Translations under genes and position numbers: made by a program
Assembly: GCF_000801105.2 (NCBI RefSeq)
Contig: NC_079516.1
Coordinates: 9,424,001 to 9,488,000, forward strand
DNA: 64,000 bases
DNA from: Raphanus sativus
Taxonomy: Eukaryota; Streptophyta; Magnoliopsida; Brassicales; Brassicaceae
Reading direction: 5' to 3'
The notes under the pieces: model-generated
Database searches by the model: none
What the model was told of the DNA's origin: nothing
The model's input: the letters and a program-made list of their open reading frames with translations, nothing else
In this document: positions 1 through 10,981 of the stretch, piece after piece
How positions within the stretch are numbered: position 1 is the stretch's first letter
How the letters are laid out: each line of letters opens with the position of its first letter

Positions 1-135
1 GATTTTTGCACTTTTTAAACTTCCCTTAACCTTCCAGGGATACTTGGGCCACTTTTTTCTGTTTACTTTTAAAGAAAAAGGCAAATTCTTGATACAAAAT
101 ATATATTTTCAAAGTGACGTAAATATTTAAAAATC
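1..135. other. Flank of fold-back element, no gene seen
   Basis: AT-rich sequence with no readable exon. Its last ten bases (126-135, TTTAAAAATC) are the left target-site duplication of the element that follows. Confidence 0.6.
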
Positions 136-1459
136 GGGAAAATCGTATAAAAAACCCTCAAAATGTCACTTACTAGCACTTTAAACCTTGAAGTTTTTTC
201 ACTAACACTTTTAACCTTCAAAGTGACATTTGTATCATAAAAAACCTCCAAAGCAATAAGGTGACCGGTTCAGCAGGTAATTTTTCAAAAATAATTATTT
301 AATTAATAAAATAAAAAAATAAAAAAATAAAAACTCCAAAATAAATAAAAATCGAAACTTTTAATAAAATTTAAGAAAATGAAAAAATAAAATAAAAATA
401 ATTTTTTTTAGAAAATTAAATAAATAATTTTCTAAAATATTAATAAAATTAAATAACTAAAAATTAATAATAAATAAGATTAAATTTAAATAGAGAATAA
501 CTAAATAAAAAGTTCACAAATTTTTTAAAATATAGAAAATAGAAAATTCAAAATTCAAATTCATTAGTGGCGATGATGGTTTCTCACATAACCATTAATA
601 ATGACGATAATTGTCATAAATCCAATGATAGTTTCCAACATCATCATTGAAAATGACAAAAAAAAAACTTTTTCAAACTTTTGAATTTTTCATTTTTCTG
701 AATATATGAATTTTTATTTTTCTGTTTTTTTTTAATTTGATCTCATTTATTTTTGAATTTTAATTTTCTAAATATAATTTAGAAATCTAAATATAATTTA
801 TAAAATTAATTAATATTTAGAAAATTAAAATTCAAAAATAATGAGATCAAATTAAAAAAACAGAAAAATAAAAAATTCATATATTTTTTTAAAAATGAAA
901 ATTCAAAAGTTTGAAAAAGTTTTTTTTTGTCATTTTCAACGATGATGTTGGAAACTATCATTGGAGATATGTCAATTATCTTCATTGTTAATGGTTATGT
1001 GAGAAACCATCATCGTCACTAATGAATTTTGAATTTTATATTTTCCATATTTTTAAAAATTTTGTGAACTTTTTATTTAGTTATTCTCTATTTAAATTTA
1101 ATCTTATTTATTATTAATTTTTTGGTTTTTTTATTTTATTAATATTTTAGAAAATTATTTATTTTTAAAATATTTATTTAATTTTCTAAAAAAATATATA
1201 TTTTTATTTTTTTATTTTCTTATATCTTATAAAAATTTCGATTTTTATTTATTTTGGAGTTTTTATTTATTTATTTTGTTTATTTTATTAATTAAATAAT
1301 TATTTTTTGGAAAATTACCTGTTGAACCGGTCAACTTATTGCTTTGGAGGTTTTTTATGATACAAATGTCACTTTGAAAGTTAAAAGTGTTAGTGAAAAA
1401 ACTTCAAAGTTTAAAGTGCTAGTAAATGACACTTTGAGGGTTTTTTATACGATTTTCCC
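136..1459. mobile_element. Fold-back Mutator-like (MULE) element, non-autonomous
   Basis: The element is essentially one long inverted repeat. The left arm (136 to about 795) reads as the reverse complement of the right arm (about 800 to 1459). Its ends are GGGAAAATCGTATAAAAAAC on the left and the complement, ending GATTTTCCC, on the right. The 10-bp direct repeat TTTAAAAATC flanks it at 126-135 and 1460-1469. A 9-10 bp target duplication with terminal repeats hundreds of bases long fits Mutator-like elements. I see no transposase reading frame, only AT-rich arms, so it must be mobilised in trans. It lies just upstream of the partial TauE/SafE exons, possibly in an intron of that gene. A transcript through it would fold into a hairpin of about 650 bp. 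The family assignment is inference; the palindrome and the duplication are seen directly. Confidence 0.8.
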
Positions 1460-1800
1460 TTTAAAAATCCATGAAAACAAACAAATTTCATCAAAATCTT
1501 GATACTGAAAAAAATTCCATAAAAAATCTAGACACTTAAACAATCCATCTTGATTTTTTTCCTGTGATTTTCCATTAGGAAAGACTTCATTTTCTCATCA
1601 TATATTTATGTTTTTATTTTTCGAAGTTCAGTTTTCTAGACAATCTTGATGTGTACTAAATAATGACCACTCACTCTCTTTTTTTTGGGTAGAATTTACA
1701 GTTGAGTATTGTGCAATTTTACAGTCTAATTAAATATTTAGAGAAACAATATGACAATGTGTACTACAAACTTAATAACTTCGATAATCTGCATTTGCAG
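1460..1800 (+). other. Intron-like sequence before the first visible TauE exon
   Basis: No coding sequence is supported. It ends in a pyrimidine-poor but usable acceptor (TTTGCAG at 1794-1800). Earlier exons of the transporter, if they exist, lie left of the window beyond the fold-back element. Confidence 0.45.
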
Positions 1801-2618
1801 GGGATCATATCGATCGAGCCATGTGGCATCACGTACTGGCTCCTCTCATCAACTCAAATCCCACTCACACTCTTCTTCACTCTTTGGATCTGCTTAAGTG
1901 ACAATGTTCAAGGCAACCAGTGTTCAGATCACCATGTCTCAGTAAAGGTTTGCTTTACAACAACTCCAGCAAAACTTGATTAGTTTTCGAAAAGACATAT
2001 GACTGATTAAAATCTGAAAGAACTTTGCACATGCAGGACGTAGAAGATTTGAGATCATATGATGGAGGAAGAGCAAACAAATGTATGTTTCCTGTAATGG
2101 CTCTACTAGCTGGAGTTTTAGGAGGTGTTTTTGGTATTGGAGGCGGTATGCTCATTAGCCCTCTCCTCCTCCAAGTTGGCATCGCTCCCGAGGTGATTTA
2201 TGAGTTCTTGGCTCTGTCAAAATGAGTCTTCCTTTTGCTAGATTAAGTATAAAGAATCTCTATTTTTTGCTAGATCTCAAGTTAAAAGACTGGTTTTGTT
2301 TTATTGTAGGTAACTGCAGCGACATGTTCTTTCATGGTTCTGTTTTCATCCACAATGTCTGCTATTCAATACTTGTTACTAGGCATGGAACATACCGGAA
2401 CCGCTTGTTTATTTGCGATTTTATGTTTTGTGGCATCACTCGTTGGACTAATGGTGGTTCAAAAGGTAATAACTCAGTTCGGAAGGGCTTCGATCATAGT
2501 GTTCTCCGTTGGTATTGTCATGGCATTGAGTATTGTGTTGATGACAAGCTATGGAGCCCTTGACGTTTGGAATGATTTTGTCTCTGGTCGTTACATGGGG
2601 TTTAAATTACCTTGTTGA
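1801..2618 (+). CDS. Sulfite exporter TauE/SafE family protein, 3' part only
   Basis: Three exons are supported: 1801-1941, 2037-2192 and 2310-2618 (stop TGA at 2616-2618), joined at GT/AG sites in phase 0 to give about 201 residues. They match the C-terminal half of plant TauE/SafE transporters, polytopic membrane proteins of about 450-490 residues implicated in anion or sulfur-compound export. Visible features are a hydrophobic segment (ITYWLLSSTQIPLTLFF), the glycine-rich repeat signature LLAGVLGGVFGIGGGMLISP, further hydrophobic stretches (CLFAILCFVASLVGLMVV) and the family-typical end GFKLPC. The N-terminal half is missing: 5' exons either lie outside the window beyond the fold-back element or have been lost. 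By position it would be the orthologue of Arabidopsis At1g61740 (from memory). Family assignment is firm; whether the gene is functional is unknown. Confidence 0.8.
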
Positions 2619-4738
2619 GACTAACCAAATAAAGTTTTGGTTAATAGTCATAATAGATGTGTTTATCCATCATGTTCTATCATGATTTTGTGTTGCTCTT
2701 TATTTTATTTTTGTATGAATTTAAGAAATATTCAGAATGCACATCTCGTGCATTCGAATATATGGTCCAAAGAAAAAAGTTGTGTTGTAATCTTGTAGTC
2801 ATGTAGACTGAAATAATCATATCAAATTTTATGCATTTTTAAAATAATTTTACGGCCACAACTAAGTATACCTACTTAAAACTTGATCTCTAAGATAACT
2901 ATATATTTTTTAAAGTTTACTCATAAAAACAGAAATGTCACACATTAGTCTAACACTAAAAGGATTCATGCATACAGAAACAGAAGTCACTATATGTAGT
3001 ACTAAATCCATGAAAGCATAAGCTTCCGGCCCTATAAAAACAAATTATTTTGATCAATTATTTACAATATTTCCAGTATCACAGGCTCTCAAAAATTTTT
3101 GTGCTTCCAGCACATGTTGTCTTAAGCTTCCTCAGGGCCTGGTCTGATTCCAACAGCTGCGCATGCGAACAAACGGTTAATGTCTTGATAATGCTGCTTC
3201 TACTTTAGTTTTCCTAAGACCTCAATTATATTATTGATAAGTTAATTTCTTACGTGTCACACACGTTGATTTTAATAGTGGTTAATTACAGTATTATCTT
3301 TAATAAATCAAATATATCTAATTACTTTTATTACATGTAATAATTAGATATATTTGATTTATTAAAGGTACTACTATAATTATAAAATACTACATGTTAG
3401 CTACCATATAATACTTTTATTACTTTAATAAATCAAATATATCTAATTACTTTAGGAGTTATACTGTAGCCATAAAATATTACATATTGGCTACCATTTT
3501 TCACAAATACACTCAATCAAGGGCCTTACCTTCCATAAGACGGATGAAGCGAGAGTTTTAGGCCACAAAAAAAAATTAAACTTTTGAGACCACATTTTCA
3601 AAGTATTATTATCATTGAGTGGTTAGAAAAAAATAGTTTTGGACTTTTTATTTCAAGTATTTTCTTTCATGTATTGTGTTTTTTTTCTTAGACTTTCGAA
3701 CGTTTCCCCTTTATTTCATTTTGACATTGTATTTATCTTTTGTTTTTGGACAATTTATTTTGTTATTTCTTTTGTTTCTATTTTTGTTATTTAATGTTTC
3801 AAATAATTACTAAAATGCAATGTTTTATTTGTTGAAAACACTAAATATTATATAGAAAGAATCAATTACTAGTCTGATATTCACGTAATATTTTGATACA
3901 GAAATAAACAAAAATACTAGTATGTATTCTTTTAAAAAGTATTAGATATATAATATATGTTGATAAATAACATAAGCCACTATTTATGAATAAGTTTTAG
4001 GCCACTAAATATTTCGGGACGGCACTGACTCAATCAATATTACCGTAACATTTGGTATCCAAAATCAGATGTATAATGAAAATAACATAATATTATTTAA
4101 AATGAATCAACATATTATTACAATATAAATTACAAAATTATTAAAAATAAAAAATTAATAAATTATTATAATGTATTCAATTTATAATTGTTATAATGTC
4201 TTAAGAACCTCTCAAAAACATCCCTTTTATCTTCTCTTTACTGGTTTAGTTGTAGAAAGAAAAGTTAAATTTAATTAACTAATTAAATTCTATTAAAAAC
4301 TGAATATTTTGCTTTTTGGAAAACCCAAATGAGTTTTTAATCGTTGGTGGTGCTCTAAGCATACTTGGCTATTCATACACGTTGGGCTAAAACTTTATTT
4401 TAAAGTTTTTCAACAATGTTTAATTTTGGGCCATTTTTATAATTGAATCGTTGGACTTTCAACCATTTGTTTCCTTGTCCATTTTGGACTTTTAAATGGA
4501 TTATAAGTCATAAATGTTAAAAACCAATAATACAAACTAAAATTAAAATCCTAAACGTAAGCAAAAAAATGGAAAAGGAAACCCGTAAATAGTTGTTTGT
4601 ATTTGATTGTATTGTATTGTTTTCTATATTTCCATTGTAATGTGTTACATTTTATTATTTAAATAAAATATTGCAGTTGAAAAAAAAAAAAAAGGAAACC
4701 CGTTAATAGGTAAACTACTAGTCGATAAAAAAAGAGTG
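2619..4738. other. Intergenic spacer, AT-rich
   Basis: No gene is seen. It holds the TauE 3' flank and the short inverted/direct repeat cluster near 3.3 kb. The rest is low-complexity sequence; short reading frames here have no recognisable family. Confidence 0.55.
3298..3449. repeat. 27-bp perfect inverted repeat plus a third direct copy
   Basis: The 27-bp unit starting CTTTAATAAATCAAATATAT occupies 3298-3324, its exact reverse complement 3341-3367 (16-base loop), and a third copy in the first orientation 3423-3449. Copies 1 and 3 are followed by similar sequence. The arrangement suggests MITE debris or a templated duplication. It recurs in the second copy of the block (about 17573-17726). 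Confidence 0.75.
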
Positions 4739-5023
4739 AGTTACCTTAAGAGACACATTTTTCTTTTTTTTGTCGTAATAAGACACTTGTTGCTGGAGGC
4801 ACACATTATCCTCTTTCACTCTGTGTGTTTGTACACAACTACCCTTTTCGCTTGGTTAAGGAAACTCAAGGCTAGTTAGCTTTTTTTTTAAATGCTTTCT
4901 ATTTTGTGGGGACCAATTTTCTTTTTGTTTTTTTATGTGATTGTTTTCAAAAACTAAAGTATGAAATAAATAATTTTGATATAATAAGCTATAACTTTTT
5001 ATCTTCTACATTTTAAGATCCAT

Positions 5024-5068
<45 letters not shown>

Positions 5069-6483
5069 AATGCATGTATATAAAATGTGGACGAAAAAAA
5101 TCTGAACATGTAAAAAATATGTAAACAAAAAAGACGTGGACATGGATGGATGAAAAAAGTGAAAAAAAAAATTAAATAAAAATCTCTGACACAAAAGTTG
5201 TTTTCTGTTCATAGTTAAAGAAACTTAGAAAAAAAACATTTCTTGTGAATAAATCTTGTTTAAAGAGATCGGAAGTTGTGCTTTTAATGGTTTTTTCTCT
5301 TAAACATTATGACTAGATTGTGGACATGGATACAGAAATATGAACAGAGAAAATATTGACTCGTACAGAGTTCACATTTTAATTTGCTTTTTATGTCTTT
5401 GTAGAAAAGTCAGATGTCTTTGTAGCCGTTATTTATTTTTTTTTTTTAAAATTTTTTATTATTATTCATCCTATCAAATGTTTTTATTTGCTTTTCTTTA
5501 AAAATTAATATATATATAAAAAAATATAATTTCACAATAGATTGTAATTTCTTTTTATCTACATTTTAAGATCCACTTTCATATATATTTTATATATTTT
5601 AAAAATATTATGTAAAATGTGTGGACATGAAAAATGTGGATAGAAAAATGTGTTCATGTACAAAAAAAAATATACGAGAACAAAAACCTTTCAAAGGTTT
5701 ATCATTCTACGAAGAACAAATTCCAAAGAAAAACAAAGCCTCTGTAAATTATCCATTTTAAAAGACTACCACAACCACACTAAAAAACATACCAAACTTT
5801 CTCAAATTCCACATCTAAACAAATTAAATTATATGTTTTACACACTTATAAAAGCACAACCTTTTCAAGAACGTAGTAGCTTACATCGGTGAATTTGGAC
5901 AAAAGAGACTCTGTGAACATCTTTACTCATGGGAACTGCACAGATGATACTCTTCAAAGTGCTCTCTCAATCCCAACAAAATTAGCAAACTTTCACCAAG
6001 CAGCTACTCCATCAACTCTAAGAGAATCCAAGCAGCTCTAGCACCAACGACTACACCAGATTTCTTCATGTTGTATGCCTCTGATTTCTTCTTGTTATTC
6101 GACGGCAGAAAGAGGATGATAGTCAATCATCGTAATTAGAGTTTACGAAATTGGAAAAGTGATTGAAATTAGAATCATCGTAATTAAAATCTAAGGTAAA
6201 TCTGAGTTTGGAGAAAGATTGAAATTAGGGTTTAGATGTTGGAAAAGGGAAAGTGGATCTTCGATTTGAAATCAACAATGGAGAGAGAAACTATATTCTG
6301 TGTATTTGTGGATAAAAGAAAAAATATATTAAAATAACTGAATCATGGTTAGTTTTCTCTAGTTAGTAGTGTGGTTAGGTGAGTTAGTTTAAGGGCATGA
6401 AAGACAATAACTATGGGTAAAGTGTCTGGCCAGCAGGAAGTGTGTGTCCTAGGAGGTAAAAAAATCATAAAAAAAAGGTAACT
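4739..6483. mobile_element. Possible degenerate terminal-inverted-repeat element
   Basis: The region is bounded by AGTTACCTT at 4739-4747 and its complement AAGGTAACT at 6475-6483. Inside these ends, both sides carry loosely matching sequence with a GACAC...TGCTGG core, as expected of old, diverged terminal repeats. I cannot define a clear target duplication and see no transposase. It also contains the (TA)n tract and two diverged copies of a block beginning ACATTTTAAGATCCA (about 5008 and 5562). It may instead be ordinary repetitive spacer. Confidence 0.3.
5028..5067. repeat. (TA)n microsatellite
   Basis: Uninterrupted AT dinucleotide run of about 40 bases. The equivalent tract in the second copy (about 19294-19337) has a different length and one interruption. 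Confidence 0.9.
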
Positions 6484-6536
6484 ACTGAAAGACATCGAAC
6501 ACTTTTAAACTCAACCCCCCTTGCCGTCTCACCCAC

Positions 6537-6544
6537 AAACCCTA
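6537..6544 (+). promoter_or_regulatory. Telo-box in the GeBP-like gene leader
   Basis: AAACCCTA lies 36 bases before the ATG. This motif is common near transcription starts of plant genes for translation, transcription and cell division. The function here is inferred. Confidence 0.45.
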
Positions 6545-6579
6545 AAAAGCGCTGCTCCTCCGCACTTTGAACATTCCCA

Positions 6580-7572
6580 ATGACGAAGAAACACAACCCT
6601 TTAGAAAACCCCCCAGCCGCATCTTCAAGCGACGACGACGAAGAACTCGACTCTTCCGCTGGCGAAGAAGAAGAACAAGAAGAAGAAGTTAACGATTCTT
6701 CATCTTCATCAGAAGAAGACCAACCCAAACCTCCTTCCTCCTCCTCCGCCGTCACAACCGCCATCCCAGCTAAAACCTCCGATTCACACTCCGGATCCGA
6801 AACCGAGACCGATTCCGAATCCGACATCGCCGCAAAGTCCAAGAATCAGAAGCCTCCGCCGCCGCCAACCAACAAATCCGGGACCAAGCGTCCCAGCGAA
6901 GTGACTTCAAAGGAGACGAACTCGAAGCGAGCCAAGAAGGAGAAGAAGCCTGCCGCGTTTCACAGACTATGGACGGAAGAAGACGAGATCGCTGTGTTGC
7001 AAGGGATGATCGATTTCAAGAAGGACACGGGGAACTCTCCTTACGACGACACCAATGCTTACTTCGATTACATCAAGAAGTCCATCAGCTTTGAGGTTAG
7101 CAAGAACCAGTTCATGGATAAGCTGAGGAGTTTGAAGAAGAAGTACATGGGTAAAGAGAAGAAGCCTTGTTTCACCAAGCCTCATGAACACAAGTCTTAC
7201 AGATTGTGTAAGTTTATTTGGGGACCTGATGGGATGGGTCTTGAGTCTGCTGTTAAGTCCAACGGCGGCGTTTCCTCGAAAAAGAGGACCAAGAAAGAGC
7301 TGTCTTTTGCTTCTTCTCCTCCCAATGGAGGTGATGAGAGGTTTGATTGGTTTGAGAAGTCGTTTCTCGTTCGAGGGATTGCGGGTTTCGGTGTGGATGA
7401 GAGTTATGTGAGACAGAGGTGGAGGTTAGTTCCGGTTGAGAGTAGGAAGAAAGTTGAAGAGAAGGTTAAGATGTTGCAGGCTAAGGAGATTGAGTTTGTG
7501 TTGCACAAGACTGAGATTTTGCGTGATGTGACATCTATGATCGCTGAAGCATCTAAGAACAGAAGCCATTAG
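6580..7572 (+). CDS. GeBP/storekeeper-like DNA-binding protein (DUF573)
   Basis: An intronless gene for 330 residues. The N-terminus (about 15-75) is a low-complexity Ser/Asp/Glu region typical of the family. A basic nuclear-localisation-like stretch follows (about 103-124, with SKRAKKEKK). The DUF573 DNA-binding domain spans about 127-215, with the family core FHRLWTEEDEIAVLQGMIDF, the segment SFEVSKNQFMDKLRSLKKKY and the end KFIWG. The C-terminus (about 280-325) is amphipathic and leucine-rich, as in the dimerising tail of GeBP proteins. GLABROUS1-enhancer-binding-protein relatives are nuclear non-canonical leucine-zipper transcription factors, some linked to cytokinin responses and trichome regulation. 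The start is the first ATG after a telo-box leader. By position it corresponds to Arabidopsis At1g61730 (from memory). The copy at 20839-21831 encodes the same protein. Confidence 0.9.
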   Translation: MTKKHNPLENPPAASSSDDDEELDSSAGEEEEQEEEVNDSSSSSEEDQPKPPSSSSAVTTAIPAKTSDSHSGSETETDSESDIAAKSKNQKPPPPPTNKSGTKRPSEVTSKETNSKRAKKEKKPAAFHRLWTEEDEIAVLQGMIDFKKDTGNSPYDDTNAYFDYIKKSISFEVSKNQFMDKLRSLKKKYMGKEKKPCFTKPHEHKSYRLCKFIWGPDGMGLESAVKSNGGVSSKKRTKKELSFASSPPNGGDERFDWFEKSFLVRGIAGFGVDESYVRQRWRLVPVESRKKVEEKVKMLQAKEIEFVLHKTEILRDVTSMIAEASKNRSH

Positions 7573-8069
7573 GATGATAGATTTGATCTGGTTTTCAAAT
7601 GCCCAATGTCTATGCTTCTTTGTTGTGTTTTTTGAACTTAGGATTTACTTTTTCTTCTTTATGATCTCTACTTACTATGTAATTTTCTGGTTTATTTTGA
7701 TGGCTTTCTCTCATATGAAACTCTCTATATTGGATTTGTTGCTTATAATATACAAACACATTAAAAAGAATTACTGTCAAGTGTCAAGCCTAAGGCAATT
7801 TGGTGAACTATGAACAAGATCCTAGCTATGGTCCTGATGTTTGGTTCTTTCAGTTCCGTATTTTTATGAATGTAGTTATCAGTTTGGTTTGAGTAATATG
7901 AACAAGAATCTAGCAATTTATGTTTAATCAAATGGGTTTGTTCTGCAAAACTCTTTTGTTACAAAAAATCTTGTGATAACTTTTAGTTAAATGATAACAA
8001 ATCTGCAAGTCAATGAGTCTTGTTTTGATTCGTAGGTGAGAATTTAGGAAGAGGAAGAAGGTAAACAAA

Positions 8070-8086
8070 GTTAGTTGCGTCACGTG
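8070..8086 (+). promoter_or_regulatory. Composite MYB core + G-box upstream of BAN
   Basis: GTTAGTTG at 8070-8077 (complement CAACTAAC, a MYB-type site) is followed three bases later by CACGTG at 8081-8086, about 165 bases before the BAN ATG. Arabidopsis BAN is activated by the TT2 (MYB)-TT8 (bHLH)-TTG1 complex through adjacent MYB and bHLH sites, so this pair is the natural candidate. That assignment is inference. The pair is conserved in the second copy (G-box at 22342-22347). Confidence 0.6.
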
Positions 8087-8164
8087 CTTACCCTCTAAAA
8101 GGTCTTTTGATCAATGGTTGTACCAAATGAGCAGAGTGACTATTACAAGCTTATTTTTACTTCC

Positions 8165-8170
8165 TATATA
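8165..8170 (+). promoter_or_regulatory. Probable BAN TATA box
   Basis: TATATA within CCTATATAGT, about 80 bases before the BAN start codon and about 80 bases after the G-box, a normal spacing for a plant core promoter. Confidence 0.5.
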
Positions 8171-8251
8171 GTAAGCAAGTCTCAAGATCTTAACCTCTCA
8201 TAACAAAAAAATATCAATTTCTGTGGCGTTAAGAATTTATAAATATATCAG

Positions 8252-9765
8252 ATGACAACAATCACTGATCAGACCACCGCAACTAAGAAGGCTTGTGTCA
8301 TCGGTGGCACAGGAAACTTGGCCTCTATTCTCATCGACCGTTTGCTTCGAAATGGCTACGAAGTTAACACCACCGTTAGAGATCCAGGTTCTATCTTTCT
8401 TTCTTGTCTCTGTTTTTGAATGTTTAGTGAGACTCTTTGTTCTAAATTTTTTGCAGAAAATGTGAAGAAAATGGCAACCCTAAGGCTAATTCAAGAGCAA
8501 GGGAACCTTAACATCTTCAAGGCGGACTTGACCGATGAAGGGAGTTTCAATTCACCAATCTCTGGCTGTGAATATGTTTTCCATGTCGCAACACCAATCA
8601 GCTTTACATCTCAAGATCCCGAGGTCTGATCTTTTTTTAACATATTTTATTGTTACTCTAAAAAAAAAGAAACATTTCCAGATGATCGTGTTTGGTGTTT
8701 TCAAATGAACAGAGAGACATGATCAATCCAGCTATACAAGGAGTGATCAACGTGTTGAAATCTTGCTTAAACTCCAACTCAGTCAAGCGCGTGATCTACA
8801 CTTCTTCAGCTGCTGCGGTTTCTATCAACAATCTTCCAGGACCTGGACTTGTGATGACCGAAGAGAACTGGTCTGATATTGATTTTCTCAGAAAGGAGAA
8901 GCCGTTTAACTGGGTAATTACACTTCCTTGCTTGCTACGCAAGATATGTTTTTTTTTTCTTTCCTTACCAAGTTCACTTACTTCATCTCTCTGTTATATA
9001 TTTTTCTAGGGTTACCCAATCTCAAAGGTGTTAGCGGAAAAGGCTGCTTATCAATTTGCTGAAGAGAATAAAATCGATCTCGTTACCGTTGTTCCAGCAC
9101 TCATAGCTGGAAACTCTCTCCTCGATGATCCTCCCAGCAGTTTATGTCTCTCCATGTCTTTGATTACCAGTAAAAAAATATTTTTTTTTTGAATAAATTT
9201 TAAATTTTATTCACCAAAAAAAAACCGTTTTTACATCATGTTAACATGATTTTTTTAATTTGATGATACTGTTAAAGTTTGACAGACAAGATGATGGTTT
9301 TTTTTTTGTTAGAGAAAGAAATGCATCTGACTGCTTTCAAGGAAATGCAGAAGCTATCTGGCTCCATTTCGTTCATCCACGTGGAAGACCTAGCTCGTGC
9401 CCATCTGTTTCTTGCGGAGAAAGAAACAGCTTCTGGTCGCTACATTTGTTGTTCTCACAACACAGATATTCCAGAGCTTGCGGATTTTCTCAGACAAAGA
9501 TATCCTGAGTACAATGTTTTGTCAGAGTAAGCATTTAGCTCCCACAGAAATTGCAAATTTTTAATTGAAAATGGTTTCTCATTTTTTCTCATCAGTTTTT
9601 TCTTTTTGGGTTGTGAAATTTGGCAGATTTGAAGAGTGCTTATCAAGTGCGAAACTGAAGCTATCCTCGGAAAAGCTCATCAACGAAGGCTTTCGATTTG
9701 ACTTTGGGATCAATGAGATGTATGATGAGATGATGGAGTACTTTCGGTCAAACCCATGGGCCTAA
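8252..9765 (+). CDS. BAN: Anthocyanidin reductase (BANYULS)
   Basis: Six exons: 8252-8387, 8457-8623, 8713-8913, 9010-9169, 9313-9526 and 9627-9765, all with GT/AG junctions, giving 338 residues. ANR reduces anthocyanidins to 2,3-cis-flavan-3-ols with NAD(P)H, the branch point to proanthocyanidins in the seed coat. It is a short-chain dehydrogenase/reductase of the DFR-like group. Visible motifs: the nucleotide-binding GGTGNLAS (18-25), TSSAA (131-135) with the catalytic serine, and Tyr170-x3-Lys174 in GYPISK. Strong family stretches include ASGRYICC and KLINEGFRF. The N-terminus (MTTITDQTTATKK) and the C-terminus differ from Arabidopsis BAN as I remember it; the usual end near GLIKAK is replaced by FRSNPWA. 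It is therefore either a diverged paralogue or the ordinary copy of this species. By position it corresponds to At1g61720. The intact copy is this one; that at 22514 carries two frameshifts. Confidence 0.92.
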
Positions 9766-10345
9766 AGAATCTTGATTTTCCTGTGCTGTAAAATGATTCC
9801 TATAAATATGATTCCTATAAATGGCTTTAAATAATATGTTGGTTTATTTTATGTCTATTTACACACAATATATACTTGCGAAGTTTGTGGATTGTTAATA
9901 AAATTTATGTGTGGATAAGTTTCAAGCTGTTTATACCTTATACCGTTGCCTCTTTGTTTTTGAACTTGGAAGTGTTTATCTTTATATGCAGTGTTGTGAT
10001 TATTATACGACTATGTTTTGTGACCATCTTAAAGAATGTACAGACATGAGAGGATTTGCTTCGTACAATTGAACGATTGATTAAGATTGTAGACTGAATT
10101 CTTAGAAATGTAAAACCTTATGCATTTATGATCTTAAAACAGTATGCCAGTATCAGTAGACTAATTATGAAAAGCAGATCATCAACAGAAGAGAGCTCGA
10201 GATTTACTTGTGGCTCAAAAAGTAATCCATCCAAACTAGACCCCAAGTTCCTATAAACCCGAACAAAAGAAAAGTAGACATCATCATTCATAGGTAAAGA
10301 CTTCACTATTGCTCTTGCTCATCTGTTATTGGTAATAGCAATCTT
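9766..10345. other. Convergent 3' spacer between BAN and RPB10
   Basis: BAN (+) and RPB10 (-) converge here. I see 3' untranslated sequence with tandem CCTATAAATATGATT-like motifs after BAN and no gene. In Arabidopsis, as I remember it, a DC1-domain gene (At1g61710) sits at this position; it is absent here. Confidence 0.55.
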
Positions 10346-10981
10346 TTAATTGGCATCAGATTTCTCGAGAGCTGCAATTAAGGAAAAGAAAAAAGCAAAA
10401 TTAATCAGGAAAAGAAAAATCAAAGAAAGGCCAAAAAGAAAGGGAGGAGATATTACTGTTGTAGTTAAGAAGCTTTTCAATAAGATCGACGTGAGTCATA
10501 AGCATACGCCTGCAGCAGTAACGGACTAAACCAATCGCATCAAGAGCATCCCTGCATATTCCACAACCAAAAAAAGAAAAAAGAAGATAATTCGCAACTC
10601 ATCAAAATGTTAATTTGAGAACGTAAAAATCATCTTGTAGCTTAACGCATAGGGGGATAAAGATTCAACTAGAAATGTAAACAACAGAACATCTTGCTTT
10701 CGGTCATAAGCAGACACTCTTTTTTTTTCACACAAAAGTATCAATGAGGGAATACAAAAGGGGTTACCCTTCGGTGTAATCAGCCTGGAGAAGATCAAGG
10801 TATGTGTCCCATTTGTTTCCAATCACCTTATAAGAATCATAAAGCTCAAAACTTTAATCATAAATAGAGAAATATTACAACCTATAAAGACTATCAAATT
10901 TGCCTCAAATATAAACGAATCATCGAAATAAAAAAAAGGAGAAACCTTTCCACAAGTAAAGCAACGAACTGGAATGATCAT
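10346..10981 (-). CDS. NRPB10: RNA polymerase subunit RPB10 (RPABC5)
   Basis: Four exons on the minus strand: 10946-10981, 10768-10826, 10457-10551 and 10346-10371, joining at GT/AG sites to give 71 residues, the exact family length. RPB10 is the small zinc subunit shared by nuclear RNA polymerases I, II and III (and IV/V in plants); it helps assemble the RPB3/RPB11 platform. The invariant N-terminus [12 protein letters not shown] and the zinc ligands C7, C10, C44 and C45 (RYCCRRM) are present, followed by [12 protein letters not shown]. The gene is too fragmented by introns to appear as a long open frame. It corresponds by position to Arabidopsis At1g61700, the second RPB10-type gene. It diverges from the FYVE gene. 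The copy at 24600-25238 is also intact. Confidence 0.93.

Larger units (their letters stand above)
7573..8251. other. GeBP-like 3' flank and BAN promoter region
   Basis: No gene is seen. It holds the GeBP-like 3' untranslated region and then the BAN upstream region, including the sites listed separately. Confidence 0.6.

Noticed and set aside
6465..6842. Antisense 125-residue open frame over the GeBP-like gene
   Set aside because: It mirrors the Ser/Glu-rich codons of the real gene on the opposite strand and has no family signature.
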